64,000 bases of DNA from positions 1,176,819 to 1,240,818 of the forward strand of contig OX638318.1 in assembly GCA_951812585.1 (NCBI GenBank), read 5' to 3'. Each line of letters starts with the position of its first letter. The first letter of the stretch is position 1. Positions 8,635 to 17,543 of the stretch are shown one piece after another. The position numbers were made by a program, and so were the translations under genes. Source of the DNA: Rhodothermales bacterium. GTDB taxonomy: Bacteria > Bacteroidota > Rhodothermia > Rhodothermales > Bin80. The notes below the pieces were generated by a model. It had not been told where the DNA came from, did not search any database, and worked only from the letters and a program-made list of their open reading frames with translations.

Positions 8635-9912
8635 CTACGTTCCAGCGGAATAGTCGGTAGCGTACGCCTCTTGTTCAGGGGTTAGCGTATCGATCTTCAG
8701 TCCCATGGTTTCCAACTTCAGCGCGGCTATGTGCTGATCTACGCTGCTTGGCAAGTCCATCACCACATTGCCCGGCAATTCGCCGCGCTCACGCTGCTTA
8801 ACCAGGCGCAGGTGCGCCATGAACTGGTTCGCAAAGCTCATATCCATTACTTCCGAGGGGTGCCCCTCGGCCGCGGCTAGATTGACCAGGCGTCCCTCCG
8901 CCAGAATAAACAACTTGCGCCCATCCTCAAGAGAATACTCGCGGTTGTCTTTGCGGATCACGCGCGAGCCTGTCGCAAGGGTGTTCAGTTCCTTAAGGTT
9001 GAGTTCCACATCGTAGTGGCCGGTGTTGCAGACCACCGCGCCATCCTTCATCGACGCGAAGTGGTCACCGCGGATGATGTCTTTCATGCCGGTCGCGGTA
9101 ACGAACACATCCCCGATGGCGGCCGCTTCATGCATAGGCATCACGCGCATGCCCTCTAGCGTGGCCTTCAGGGCTGCGGTCGGTTTCACCTCGGTCACGA
9201 TGACATTGGCTCCAAGTCCTTTGGCGCGCATAGCGACACCGCGTCCACAGTGCCCGTATCCTGCTACGACAAAGTTCTTGCCTGCGATGAGCACGCTGCT
9301 TGCCCGCAGAATACCATCGAGCGTCGACTGCCCTGTGCCGTAGACGTTGTCAAAGTCCCACTTGGTTTCCGTGTCGTTGACCGCATACACGGGATAGAGC
9401 AATTTCCCATCCTGGGCCATAGCCCGCAGCCGCTGCACGCCTGTCGTGGTTTCCTCGCTCCCGCCGATGATGTGCTCCGCCAGATGCGGAAACCGGTTGT
9501 GCACCGTAAAAATGAGATCCGCCCCGTCATCGAGTGTAAGGTGCGGCGGAGTGTCGATGGTACGATCAATACTCCAGTAAAACTCCTCTACGCTCTGGCC
9601 GTACCATGCATAGATCTCTATGCCGCCGAGGGCTAGGGCCGCCGCTACCTTGTCATTGGTGGACAGCGGGTTGCATCCGCTCCATGCTACTGCTGCGCCA
9701 CACGCCGCGAAGGTTTCCACGAGCACGGCCGTTTCCTTCGTTACGTGAAGGCAGCCTGTGATCTTGTATCCCTGGAATGGCTGCGATGGTGCGTACTCAG
9801 CCCGCAGCTGCGCCAGAACCGGCATCCGGCTTTCAGCCCATTCAATCCGCATCCGCCCGGCGTTCGCCAAGCGAAGGTCACGCACTTTGTACGCACCCGG
9901 TTTGTGATCCAT
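8635..9912 (-). CDS. ahcY: adenosylhomocysteinase
   Basis: A 425-aa NAD-dependent enzyme that hydrolyses S-adenosylhomocysteine to adenosine and homocysteine, removing the inhibitory product of methyl transfer. The NAD site is clear: KNFVVAGYGHCGRGVAMRAK, then NVIVTEV. Substrate-domain motifs include the N-terminal GCLHVTKETAVLVET and SGCNPLSTND. The C-terminus ends EAYATDYSAGT. The start ATG 9912 gives MDHKPGAYKVRDL, as expected. metK lies upstream on the same strand after 365 bp, so the two AdoMet-cycle genes are neighbours but not tightly coupled. Confidence 0.96.
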   Translation of the reverse strand: MDHKPGAYKVRDLRLANAGRMRIEWAESRMPVLAQLRAEYAPSQPFQGYKITGCLHVTKETAVLVETFAACGAAVAWSGCNPLSTNDKVAAALALGGIEIYAWYGQSVEEFYWSIDRTIDTPPHLTLDDGADLIFTVHNRFPHLAEHIIGGSEETTTGVQRLRAMAQDGKLLYPVYAVNDTETKWDFDNVYGTGQSTLDGILRASSVLIAGKNFVVAGYGHCGRGVAMRAKGLGANVIVTEVKPTAALKATLEGMRVMPMHEAAAIGDVFVTATGMKDIIRGDHFASMKDGAVVCNTGHYDVELNLKELNTLATGSRVIRKDNREYSLEDGRKLFILAEGRLVNLAAAEGHPSEVMDMSFANQFMAHLRLVKQRERGELPGNVVMDLPSSVDQHIAALKLETMGLKIDTLTPEQEAYATDYSAGT

Positions 9913-10277
9913 AAAGCTTAATTTTCTGGTTACATAAGCTTATATGCAACGATGGGGTGGCCCGGTCGTTTCACAGCACCGTTACCGCTACGAATGCAGC
10001 AGTGGCCAGCGCTCCGCGCCACGCTTCACGCTTCGCGCTTCACTTGACGGGTGACCATGCCGTTGGGCCACACCAGCCTTGCGGGCCTGCATCAGCGTAG
10101 CGCACCCGACTGCGCTGAAGGCGACCGTCCGCAATGTCCTGGAAGAGCGCGTGATTGGGTACCATCCGCGGCTACGCCGAGGGCGACCCTTGTTCCTCTT
10201 CAGCAGCCGCCGGTGCAGAACGCCTTGTACGGCGCGTCGCAGGCGGTGCCGATACCGACTGGCGGATCAGATCGGTC
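9913..10277. other. spacer between metK and ahcY
   Basis: 365 bp without a supported gene. At about 10021-10045 there is a short direct repeat, with units of the type CGCTTCA/CGCTTCG in tandem. Two AAGCTT palindromes lie within 45 bp of the ahcY start. I looked for an SAH riboswitch here and did not find a convincing one. Confidence 0.5.
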
Positions 10278-11510
10278 TCAGCGCGCGCCGCCATGGCGCA
10301 ATCGATCGGCGGATTCAAGCACCTTGCTCACGCAGTCCAACGCTTCCCAGGGAAAGCCATCCTGCCCAAAATGCCCGTAGGCGGCGGTCTTCTGGTAGAT
10401 GGGCTGCGTCAGCTTCAGGCGCGCGGTGATCGCGCGCGGCTTCAGGTCGAAGACCCCCTGTACGATTTCGCGCAAGTCCTGGTCGGTGAGCCCTTCCTGG
10501 ACTGTGTGCGATGAGTCCACGAACACGGAAACGGGATCGGGCTTGCCGATGGCGTAGGCGACCTGGATCTCCAAGGTGTCCGCCAGTCCTGCAGCCACCA
10601 TATTCTTGGCCGCATGGCGCAGCGCGTAGGCTGCCGAACGATCCACCTTTGAAGGGTCCTTGCCGCTGAACGCCCCGCCGCCGTGGGCACCACGGCCGCC
10701 GTACGTATCCACGATAATCTTTCGTCCCGTGAGTCCCGTGTCACCGTCGGGGCCGCCCGTGACGAACTTCCCTGCCGGATTTACCGCGACCTGGCCTGCT
10801 GTCGGCCGGAAACGCCGGTCGCGGAATACTTCTGGAATCAACACCTCCAGGATGTCCGCCTTGATCTTGTCCTTCGACACGCCGGCGGCGTGCTGCGTGG
10901 ATACGACTACGGTGTCTATGGCGATCGGCTCGTGGCGATCACTGTACCGCACCGTCACCTGACTCTTCGAATCGGGCCGCAGATACGGCATGCAGCCCGG
11001 CCGCTCTTTCCGCATCGCGGCAAGCGTTTTGACCAGCTGATGAGCATAATAGAGCGGCATGGGCATGAGTACGCGGCTGTCGGCGTGCGGCGAGCCATCA
11101 ATCTCTTTGCACGCATAACCGAACATCATGCCCTGATCCCCGGCCCCCTGCTCCCCGTCCACGCGATGGTCCACACCCTTGCTTATGTCGTCGCTCTGAG
11201 AGTGAATCAGATCCGTCACCTTGGCCGAATCCCACGCAAACTTTATCTCCGGATGCGTATAGCCGATATCCCTGATGACCCTCCGGGCGACCTCTTCGCG
11301 ATCTTGCTTGCATATGGCCTTCGCGGCAGCCTCGGACACCTTGATTTCACCGGCCAGAATGACCCGGTTGGTCGTGACGAGCGTCTCAACCGCGACTCGA
11401 CTATTGGGATCTTCCGCCAGGTAGGCATCCAGGATCGCGTCCGAAATCTGATCTGCGACCTTGTCTGGGTGGCCTTCAGAAACGGACTCTGACGTAAAGG
11501 TATAACCCAT
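10278..11510 (-). CDS. metK: methionine adenosyltransferase (S-adenosylmethionine synthetase)
   Basis: 410 aa. It makes AdoMet from methionine and ATP in the cytoplasm. Diagnostic motifs are FTSESVSEGHPDKVADQISD at the N-terminus, GAGDQGMMFGYA (methionine/ATP site, near residue 120) and GGGAFSGKDPSKVDRSAAY (phosphate-binding loop, near residue 270). Length and start are normal. It provides the substrate whose by-product is removed by ahcY directly downstream. Confidence 0.96.
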   Translation of the reverse strand: MGYTFTSESVSEGHPDKVADQISDAILDAYLAEDPNSRVAVETLVTTNRVILAGEIKVSEAAAKAICKQDREEVARRVIRDIGYTHPEIKFAWDSAKVTDLIHSQSDDISKGVDHRVDGEQGAGDQGMMFGYACKEIDGSPHADSRVLMPMPLYYAHQLVKTLAAMRKERPGCMPYLRPDSKSQVTVRYSDRHEPIAIDTVVVSTQHAAGVSKDKIKADILEVLIPEVFRDRRFRPTAGQVAVNPAGKFVTGGPDGDTGLTGRKIIVDTYGGRGAHGGGAFSGKDPSKVDRSAAYALRHAAKNMVAAGLADTLEIQVAYAIGKPDPVSVFVDSSHTVQEGLTDQDLREIVQGVFDLKPRAITARLKLTQPIYQKTAAYGHFGQDGFPWEALDCVSKVLESADRLRHGGAR

Positions 11511-11561
11511 GCTTTCGGGGCTTTCGGGAATCAGTTGCTTCGGTCGCCGTGGCTCGAAGGC

Positions 11562-11879
11562 TTAGCCGATCTTGAACGCCTTGGTAACAAGCGGGTTCGC
11601 AAAGGCTGCGTCAGGACAGACCGGCCATGGCTTCAGACACCGGCGCAAGGCGTGCCCGTGCGTAGCGTCAGTGCCACTTCCTGACTTCCGCGGTTTTGCC
11701 GAGGGATGGGCTCCGCCACGAGCCAAGATGAGGTGTTGAATCGGTCTTTGGTCGTTTCGGCCTGAGGTGTCCAGACTTCGTGTTGCCTCAATCACGCTAA
11801 GCCCTGCGTAGCGCGGATTCGGACTTGGCGCGTTGCTTATGCGCTCGAATTCGGCTTGTTGCTGCTTCTGGGTTTTCAT
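11562..11879 (-). CDS. hypothetical protein built over IS-derived repeats
   Basis: A 105-codon frame starting MKTQKQQQAEFERI after a plausible ribosome site (GGAG, 12 bp upstream). Its second half is made of the 89-bp repeat at 11591-11679 and the IS-end fragment at 11680-11783. The protein is therefore probably a chance or degraded frame rather than a conserved family. No domain is recognised. Confidence 0.25.
   Translation of the reverse strand: MKTQKQQQAEFERISNAPSPNPRYAGLSVIEATRSLDTSGRNDQRPIQHLILARGGAHPSAKPRKSGSGTDATHGHALRRCLKPWPVCPDAAFANPLVTKAFKIG
11591..11679 (+). repeat. 89-bp dispersed repeat, copy A
   Basis: Nearly identical (three differences seen) to 15502-15590, in the same orientation. 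It begins GCGGGTTCGCAAAGGC and ends GTCAGTGCCACTT. In this copy its right end abuts a fragment of the left end of the IS1634-like element. At 15502 its left end abuts the right end of that element. Confidence 0.85.
11680..11783 (+). mobile_element. left-end fragment of the IS1634-like element
   Basis: This segment starts with the 17-bp terminal sequence CCTGACTTCCGCGGTTT. It matches 13833-13930, the left end of the element that carries the transposase at 14218. Similarity stops after CTTCGTGT. It is an isolated end without a transposase gene. Confidence 0.75.
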
Positions 11880-12112
11880 TGGTCACTCTCCGTTTTAGAG
11901 GGCAAGACACGGCAGAACCGTGGGGGCTGTTTCTTGCTAAATCGGGGAACTGGCTATCTGGAACTTGAAGCCGAATACGAGAGCCGCAAGGTAAATACGC
12001 GGGACCAACACAGAACGTTGGTCGGGTAACAACGCCCGAATTCTGTCCCCAGGTCCCGGTATTTCACACCTATAAGTCCAGTGGGCCCTGCCTTATGCGG
12101 GCGCCCTTGTCG
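11880..12112. other. intergenic, no gene seen
   Basis: About 230 bp between two small minus-strand frames. No gene, repeat or obvious terminator was recognised. Confidence 0.4.
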
Positions 12113-12295
12113 TTAATTCCGGCGATGTCCCACGCGTTTCCCAATGCGATTTCCGATAATGCCGCCTATGGCCCACCCTCCACTCGCAATGCCTATGCTT
12201 TCATCTATCTTGGCACCTGCAGCCCCGCCACCTATTAACCCCGGAGCGGTTCCGATACGCTCGCTTCGCCTACTTACTCTGGACGTGTTGTTCAT
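12113..12295 (-). CDS. small glycine-zipper peptide
   Basis: A 60-aa frame from ATG 12295, whose A overlaps the TAA of the frame upstream (TAATG), a layout that favours translational coupling. The core GLIGGGAAGAKIDESIG followed by GGWAIGGIIGNRIGKRVG is glycine-zipper-like (repeated GxxxG), like the membrane-inserting part of glycine-zipper 2TM proteins and of some bacteriocins. The N-terminus is basic and serine-rich (NNTSRVSRRSER). There is no classical signal peptide. A TTG 15 bp upstream is an alternative start. The function is unknown. Confidence 0.4.
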   Translation of the reverse strand: MNNTSRVSRRSERIGTAPGLIGGGAAGAKIDESIGIASGGWAIGGIIGNRIGKRVGHRRN

Positions 12296-12464
12296 TAGCT
12301 CGAAATGCAAGGCGTATTAGGTGCGCCATACTGCGCGCTAGTGAGTCGGCAATCTACGACAATACCGACACTTGAGCTCAGCCCACCAATGCCTTGTACG
12401 TTACCCTGCGCCCCACCAGCCCAGCTACCACCACTATCGTTAGCAAGACCTTTAAAGTCTGCAT
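12295..12464 (-). pseudogene. small secreted peptide interrupted by a one-base shift
   Basis: ATG 12464 opens MQTLKVLLTIVVVAGLVG, a strong signal peptide, but the frame then ends quickly. Adding one G to the GGGG run (plus-strand C-run 12411-12414) joins it exactly at the expected cleavage site to an open frame. That frame reads AQGNVQGIGGLSSSVG and continues to CISS and TAA 12295. The corrected protein is 56 aa with two cysteines. Either the gene is a pseudogene or the base is a sequencing error. Its stop overlaps the start of the glycine-zipper frame, and it lies directly downstream of the propeller gene on the same strand. Confidence 0.45.
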
Positions 12465-12491
12465 TAAAGTCGTGAAATTAAACCAAGGGTA

Positions 12492-13640
12492 TTACTTGAT
12501 CGCGTAGGCGACCAGCACCGGTGCCTCTCCGTGCTTTTCCAGGACCCCGTACGCTCTGTCCCCGCGAATCAATTCCAAACGGAGGTGAGCTGGCAACTCA
12601 ACCCTGTCTACCTCCGTCCCGGTCGCGTCCAAAATCACACAGGTGGCGACCGTGGCCTCAAGAGCAGCACTGAGTTGAACCCAGACACGGTCCCTGTCGT
12701 CCACAACAAAAGTCTGGAAGGCCGGCTTTGTGTCAGGTATGCCTGCCTCTTGGGCCGCCTTGCGGTACCCTTTGGATCTCGTCGAGAAATAAGCGTTCAC
12801 GTCATGGGAGGTCACCGGCTCTGGATCGTGTGTCCAGCGAATGACCCGTTGCGTCTCTCCATCTGCGGACTGAACCGCTATTGCTATTGAATCGCTGTAG
12901 CCGGAATACAATAGCCCACTGGAATTCACAGTAATGCGGGGCAACCGAGTGAACGGCATGATCAACACACTAGCACCCCCCCAGGAACGTGTTGCAATCA
13001 TCGTACGGTCACGCACATGCGCCAGCCGTCGTTCCAACGTCTCGCCACGGCGATTCGCGAGATATACGTCCACAAATCGCGGTGAGTCCAGTTTCATACC
13101 CTGACGTTCGTCCAAATAGAACGTTGTCCTATGACTGAGCAGAAATCCCTCCTGTACCACGCCAACAAGACGGTCCGGAAAGCTGAGCGCTAACTCATCG
13201 TGCACAGCGAGCGTTGTGACCACGTCATAGTCATATGGGGAAAACACTGTGATACGGCGCATGCTCGGGGACTTGTCCCACACGAATACGGTGTCAGCTT
13301 TTCCTATGACCACATCCACAGGATTACCAAACTCTCCCGGACCCCTTCCTCCCCTACCAATTTCACGGATTAAGTCGCCTGTGCTTGAGAATACTCGGAC
13401 CGAAGGATGGTAATATTCGGCGACATAGACGTTACCGCGGGAGTCCACCGCGATTCGATTAATTTTCCTGAATAGTGCGTCATCCTCTTCTGAATCTCCC
13501 ATGCGCCAAAGCTCGACAAGGTCCAGGGGTTCAGGATCGACCAATGCCTCTAAGTACATGTCGTCAGACCAACCCCAGCCCGCAAAGGCACAGAGACCAA
13601 CCAAGGGCAACAAGATGATGCGAATCCAAGAGATAGACAT
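12492..13640 (-). CDS. exported 6-bladed beta-propeller (NHL-like) protein
   Basis: 382 aa from ATG 13640, chosen because it gives a hydrophobic export signal (MSISWIRIILLPLVGLCAFA). The open frame extends 318 bp further upstream, into the left end of the IS element. The propeller repeats are plain: INRIAVDSRGNVYVAEYYHP, FSSTGDLIREIGRGGRGPGEF (the family hallmark G-GPGEF), then further VFVW and VVDDRDRVWV blades. Bacteroidota 6-bladed propellers of this type are exported, with unknown ligands. Two small peptide frames follow on the same strand. A distant relative sits at 48603-49742. Confidence 0.7.
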   Translation of the reverse strand: MSISWIRIILLPLVGLCAFAGWGWSDDMYLEALVDPEPLDLVELWRMGDSEEDDALFRKINRIAVDSRGNVYVAEYYHPSVRVFSSTGDLIREIGRGGRGPGEFGNPVDVVIGKADTVFVWDKSPSMRRITVFSPYDYDVVTTLAVHDELALSFPDRLVGVVQEGFLLSHRTTFYLDERQGMKLDSPRFVDVYLANRRGETLERRLAHVRDRTMIATRSWGGASVLIMPFTRLPRITVNSSGLLYSGYSDSIAIAVQSADGETQRVIRWTHDPEPVTSHDVNAYFSTRSKGYRKAAQEAGIPDTKPAFQTFVVDDRDRVWVQLSAALEATVATCVILDATGTEVDRVELPAHLRLELIRGDRAYGVLEKHGEAPVLVAYAIK

Positions 13641-13832
13641 GGTACAAAAGCTAGTTAATTTCGACCGAGGCCCACCGCCTCCCGCTTGTGCCAGCAGCAC
13701 TACATGTGGGCATAGCCCCCCAAAGACACAACGAACCCTCTTGTTAGTCCCCTGGCCCCACTGAGACAGACCAAACAGAAGTGCACCCATCAACCGGTCC
13801 TCACCCGCGAACGTGCGTAGCGTCCGATAGAT

Positions 13833-15502
13833 CCTGACTTCCGCGGTTTTGCCGAGGGATGGGCTCCACCACGAGCCAAGATGAGGTGTTGAATCGGTCT
13901 TTGGTCGTTTCCTGAGGTGTCCAGACTTCGTGTGGAGTAGCCGAATTGGTGGCTGCATTGTCCGATTTGGGCCCCTTTTTGCGCTTTTTTAGGGCAAATC
14001 GGTCCATTTCAGTGCGCTTGGCGTGCGCCTTGACCCCAAGGGCGGTAGTGTGCAGTGTTGGATGTGACCCCCAAAACAGGTGCCAGGGCATCACGCGGGC
14101 CGGGTCGATTGGGACGATATTGGTTTGTAGTGTTCAGTACAATTATGGGATTGACATTGCTGAGGACGCTGTTGTGCCTTAGCGCATAGCAATACGCACA
14201 GGCCGCTGACGCTCAGCATGTTCGTCCGTACCCTCCGACGCCAGACCACCCAGAACGTTAGCGTACAGATTGTCGAATCGACCCGCGTACCCGGAAAGGG
14301 ACCCCGGCAGCGGATCATCAAGCACATGGGCTCTGCTCCTGAAGGGCCACTGCTGGATGCCCTGGTACGGTTGGCGCATCGGGCGAAGCTGCGGCTCTTG
14401 GAAGAACGGCAGCCCACCCTGTTTCCAATGGAGTACTGGGCCGCGCGCGTACAAGGGGCTCGCCAGGACAGCCAGAGCGACCAGCCGCTTCCCATACCCG
14501 ATGCACGCAAGCTGGTCGAGACCAAGCGTCTGATTATGGGCGTTCACGAGGTCTTCGGGACACTGTACGATCGGATGGGCTTTCAGAAGGTCTTCGGGGC
14601 CCGCAAGAAAATGGCCGCACGCTTGTTTCGTCAGGCCGTGCTGATGCGTCTGGCCGCGCCGGGCTCCAGCAAGCGTGCGTGCTGCGGAAAGCTTTCCAGA
14701 CACCATGGCGTGGAAGTGAATCCGGACAAGTTCTACCGCATGATGGACACCGTCAATGACGACCGGATTGCACGGCTGCAGTCAATCGTCTCGCATGAAG
14801 TGCGCGGGCTCCTGCAAGAACGGGTGGACGTGCTCTTTTTCGACGTGACGACGCTTTCCTTCGCCAGCGACAAGGGCGAGGATCTTCGCAAGAAGGGATT
14901 CAGCAAGATCGACCGAGACGCATGCTTTGACGGGCTCCACGGCGTGTGGACCAGCCTGGATCGCGACAATCATCCAGCACAACATATCTATGCATACTAC
15001 GAGGAGCGGTGGCGCATCGAAGAAGGCTTTCGCGTGCGCAAGCACACCATGGCGACGCGGCCCATCTATCACTGGACCCCCAGCCGCGTCAAGGCGCACA
15101 TCGCGATTTGCTTCGTCGCCTTTGCCTTGCTGCGCCTGCTGCGCTACCAGCACAACATCATGCATGCGGGCCAGGAGTCACTCAGCGAGGCCCGTATCCT
15201 GGCAGAGCTGAGCGGCGCGCAAGTCTCCCTCATCACCGACACCAGTACGCTGAAGCAGTACCTACTCGCCTCCCCCGCCACCGCTGCTCAGCGGACACTC
15301 TACAACGCAGCCGGACTAAAATACCCCAGCAGGACCCGCGAGCTGGCCGATCCCGGCCTGCTCGCTTAAGGAGTCCAGGGAATCCGGATACGATCGAGAG
15401 GAGCCTCAAGGATCCCCTCAAAATCAGCACGCATAGTGTTCAATATTGTATGTTGGTCAAATGTAACGCATACGATTTTGTACTTAAACCGCGGAAGTCA
15501 GG
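13833..15502 (+). mobile_element. IS1634-like insertion sequence, copy 1 (internally deleted)
   Basis: A 1,670-bp element bounded by perfect 17-bp inverted terminal repeats: CCTGACTTCCGCGGTTT at 13833-13849 and its complement at 15486-15502. It encloses the transposase frame 14218-15369. The right 130 bp match copy 2 (50513-50646 complement) almost exactly. No target duplication is evident. To the right lies a full 89-bp repeat, and to the left a degraded trace of its end (GTGCGTAGCGTC, 13813-13824). Comparison with copy 2 shows roughly 480 bp missing from the transposase gene. Confidence 0.8.
14218..15369 (+). pseudogene. IS1634-family transposase lacking the central catalytic part
   Basis: 383 codons, open throughout. 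The N-terminus (MFVRTLRRQTTQNVSVQIVE) is the IS1634-type start. VLFFDVTTLSF carries the first catalytic aspartate, and YEERWRIEEGFRVRKHTM carries the C-terminal Y-R-E-K signature. Between FSK and IDRDACFDG about 160 residues present in copy 2 are absent, in frame. They include VLVADARM with the second catalytic aspartate. The product should therefore be inactive although translatable. A dominant-negative role is conceivable but purely inferred. Confidence 0.85.
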
Positions 15503-15590
15503 CGGGTCCGCAAAGGCTGCGTCAGGACGGACCGGCCATGGCTTCAGACACCGGCGCAAGGCGTACCCGTGCGTAGCGTCAGTGCCACTT
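15502..15590 (+). repeat. 89-bp dispersed repeat, copy C
   Basis: The second full copy of the repeat at 11591-11679. It lies immediately right of the terminal repeat of IS copy 1. It starts GCGGGTCCGCAAAGG and ends GTGCCACTT. Confidence 0.85.
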
Positions 15591-15954
15591 GCAGGACGAT
15601 GCACCGCAGCGCTTGGGACGCGTGCCGCGTTGGCCTGCATTGCAAGGAAGCGGCCCATTTGGACGGTCGACGTGGTGGCCGCGCCACAAGGGCGGCTACC
15701 GGGGCTTCCCTTCGATGATCACGTGCGGAGCCGCGGGCCATCATATGCTGCTGCTGCAAGGGGCCAGCGAACAGTCTGTCACCGGTTCCAGTGCTCTGGG
15801 GAGGGCCGTGAGGCAACGTGAAAAGTTGTCCAAATCCAAGCGGCGTTTGTATAAGCAAGGCCGGTGCCTTAACTTCGCTGCAAAGCAAAAATCGCGCGCC
15901 GCAGCCGCACGCACGGCGCGCAGCGGGTAACCCTGAGCTAATCCTTATTGCCCC
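15591..15954. other. intergenic upstream of acpP
   Basis: 364 bp with no supported gene. Base composition is GC-rich. The acpP promoter should lie in its last part, but no clear consensus was recognised. Confidence 0.4.
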
Positions 15955-16203
15955 ATGGCAGACAATGCAACGCAGGCTGAAGCCAAAATCAGAGCTATCA
16001 TCGCCGACAAGCTCGGCGTGGAAGAATCCGAAATCGTCCTGGAGGCTTCGTTCACCGAAGATCTGGGTGCCGACTCGTTGGATACGGTAGAGCTGATCAT
16101 GGAGTTTGAGAAGGAGTTCAACATCAAGATACCTGATGAGGACGCCGACAAGATTGCGACGGTAAGCAACGCTATAGACTACGTGGTAGAAAAGACGTCA
16201 TAG
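15955..16203 (+). CDS. acpP: acyl carrier protein
   Basis: 82 aa. It carries growing fatty acids on a phosphopantetheine arm attached to the serine of [20 protein letters not shown] (DSL motif, Ser near residue 41). It is acidic and of normal length. fabF follows about 75 bp downstream on the same strand, the usual acpP-fabF order of fatty-acid synthesis operons. Confidence 0.97.
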   Translation: MADNATQAEAKIRAIIADKLGVEESEIVLEASFTEDLGADSLDTVELIMEFEKEFNIKIPDEDADKIATVSNAIDYVVEKTS

Positions 16204-16279
16204 GCGCGGCCCGGACCCTTTCAGCTGCGTATACATATAGCACCGCACCCTTGAAGGCGGCATTGGCTTGTCCCGGATA

Positions 16280-17539
16280 ATGCGTAAAGGAAGAAGCAGG
16301 GTGGTCATCACGGGCATGGGGGCGCTTACACCCTTGGGGAACTCTCCTGATGCCCTGTGGGAGGCCATGATGCAGGGAACCAGCGGAGCCGGGCCAATCT
16401 CGTATTTCGACACGTCGAAGTTTGCGACCAAGTTTGCGTGCGAGGTCAAGGACTACGATCCGCGGGACCATTTCCATCGTCGGGAGGCGCGCAGACTGGA
16501 TCGGTTTGCCCAGTACGCGCTCGTCGCGGTTGACCAAGCCCTGAAGGACGCCGGGCTGGACACATCCACCATGCCGCAGTCGCAGAAGGACCGCGTCGGT
16601 GTCATTGTCGGCAGCGGCATCGGGGGGATTCAGGTGCTCAATGCGCAGGCGCAGGTCCTGCAGAAACATGGGCCGCGATTCCTGTCGCCCTTCTTCATTC
16701 CGATGATGATCCCAGACATCGTCAGCGGACACATTTCCATCAAGCACAACTTTCGCGGCCCCAACTACTGTGTCGTCTCTGCATGCGCCACCGGGAGCAA
16801 CAACATCGGCGATGTGCTGATGATGATTGAGCGCGGCATGATAGACATCGGGATCTGCGGAGGGTCGGAAGCAGCCATCTCCGAGCTTGGCATCGGAGGT
16901 TTCAACGCTCTGAAGGCGCTATCCACCCGAAACGACAGCCCCGAAACCGCCAGCCGGCCGTTCGACTTGACGCGCGATGGCTTTGTGCTGGGTGAAGGTG
17001 CGGGAATCCTGGTGCTGGAATCGCTGGATCATGCGCGGGCGCGCGGCGCGCGCATCCATGCGGAACTCATCGGCATCGGCATGAGTGGCGACGCCAACCA
17101 TATCACAGCGCCGCACCCGGACGGCAAAGGCGCGGCGCTTGCCATGAACAACCTGCTCAGGGACGCGGAGCTGCAGCCGGAGGAGGTCGATTACCTCAAC
17201 ATGCACGGCACATCCACGCCGCTCGGCGACACCGCAGAGACCAAGGCCGTGAAGGATGTCTTCAGGGACCACGCCTACGAAATGCTCGTGTCGGCCACCA
17301 AGAGCATGACCGGACACCTGCTCGGTGCTGCGGGTGCTGTCGAGGCTATTGCCACCATACTGGCCGTCAAGAACAACCGCATTCCGCCGACGATCAACTT
17401 TGAGCATCCAGACCCTGAATGTGACCTGAACTACACGTTCAATGCACCGCAGGAGCGCACGGTCAATGTGGCGCTGTCGAACGCATTCGGATTTGGTGGG
17501 CACAACACGTCCTTGGCCTTTCGCAAATATTTGGAGTGA
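16280..17539 (+). CDS. fabF: beta-ketoacyl-ACP synthase II
   Basis: About 419 aa. It condenses malonyl-ACP with acyl-ACP in fatty-acid elongation. The catalytic cysteine lies in VVSACATGSNN, and the two histidines in MHGTSTPLGDTAE and GHLLGAAGAVEA. The C-terminal FGFGGHNTSLAFRK is typical. I take ATG 16280 (MRKGRSRVVITGMG). An in-frame TTG at 16268 is better placed behind GAAGGCGG and is an alternative. The next gene starts 4 bp after the stop, so the two may be cotranscribed. Confidence 0.96.
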   Translation: MRKGRSRVVITGMGALTPLGNSPDALWEAMMQGTSGAGPISYFDTSKFATKFACEVKDYDPRDHFHRREARRLDRFAQYALVAVDQALKDAGLDTSTMPQSQKDRVGVIVGSGIGGIQVLNAQAQVLQKHGPRFLSPFFIPMMIPDIVSGHISIKHNFRGPNYCVVSACATGSNNIGDVLMMIERGMIDIGICGGSEAAISELGIGGFNALKALSTRNDSPETASRPFDLTRDGFVLGEGAGILVLESLDHARARGARIHAELIGIGMSGDANHITAPHPDGKGAALAMNNLLRDAELQPEEVDYLNMHGTSTPLGDTAETKAVKDVFRDHAYEMLVSATKSMTGHLLGAAGAVEAIATILAVKNNRIPPTINFEHPDPECDLNYTFNAPQERTVNVALSNAFGFGGHNTSLAFRKYLE

Positions 17540-17543
17540 CGCC

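Noticed and set aside
9913..10060. Possible SAH riboswitch upstream of ahcY (GGAGCGCTG on the minus strand)
   Set aside because: The motif resembles part of the consensus, but the following CRACC core and the pairing GGCUCGG segment are not found at the right spacing.
13801..14094. 97-codon minus-strand frame in the IS left end
   Set aside because: It lies across the terminal repeat and IS-end sequence and has no recognisable domain, so it is more likely a chance frame.
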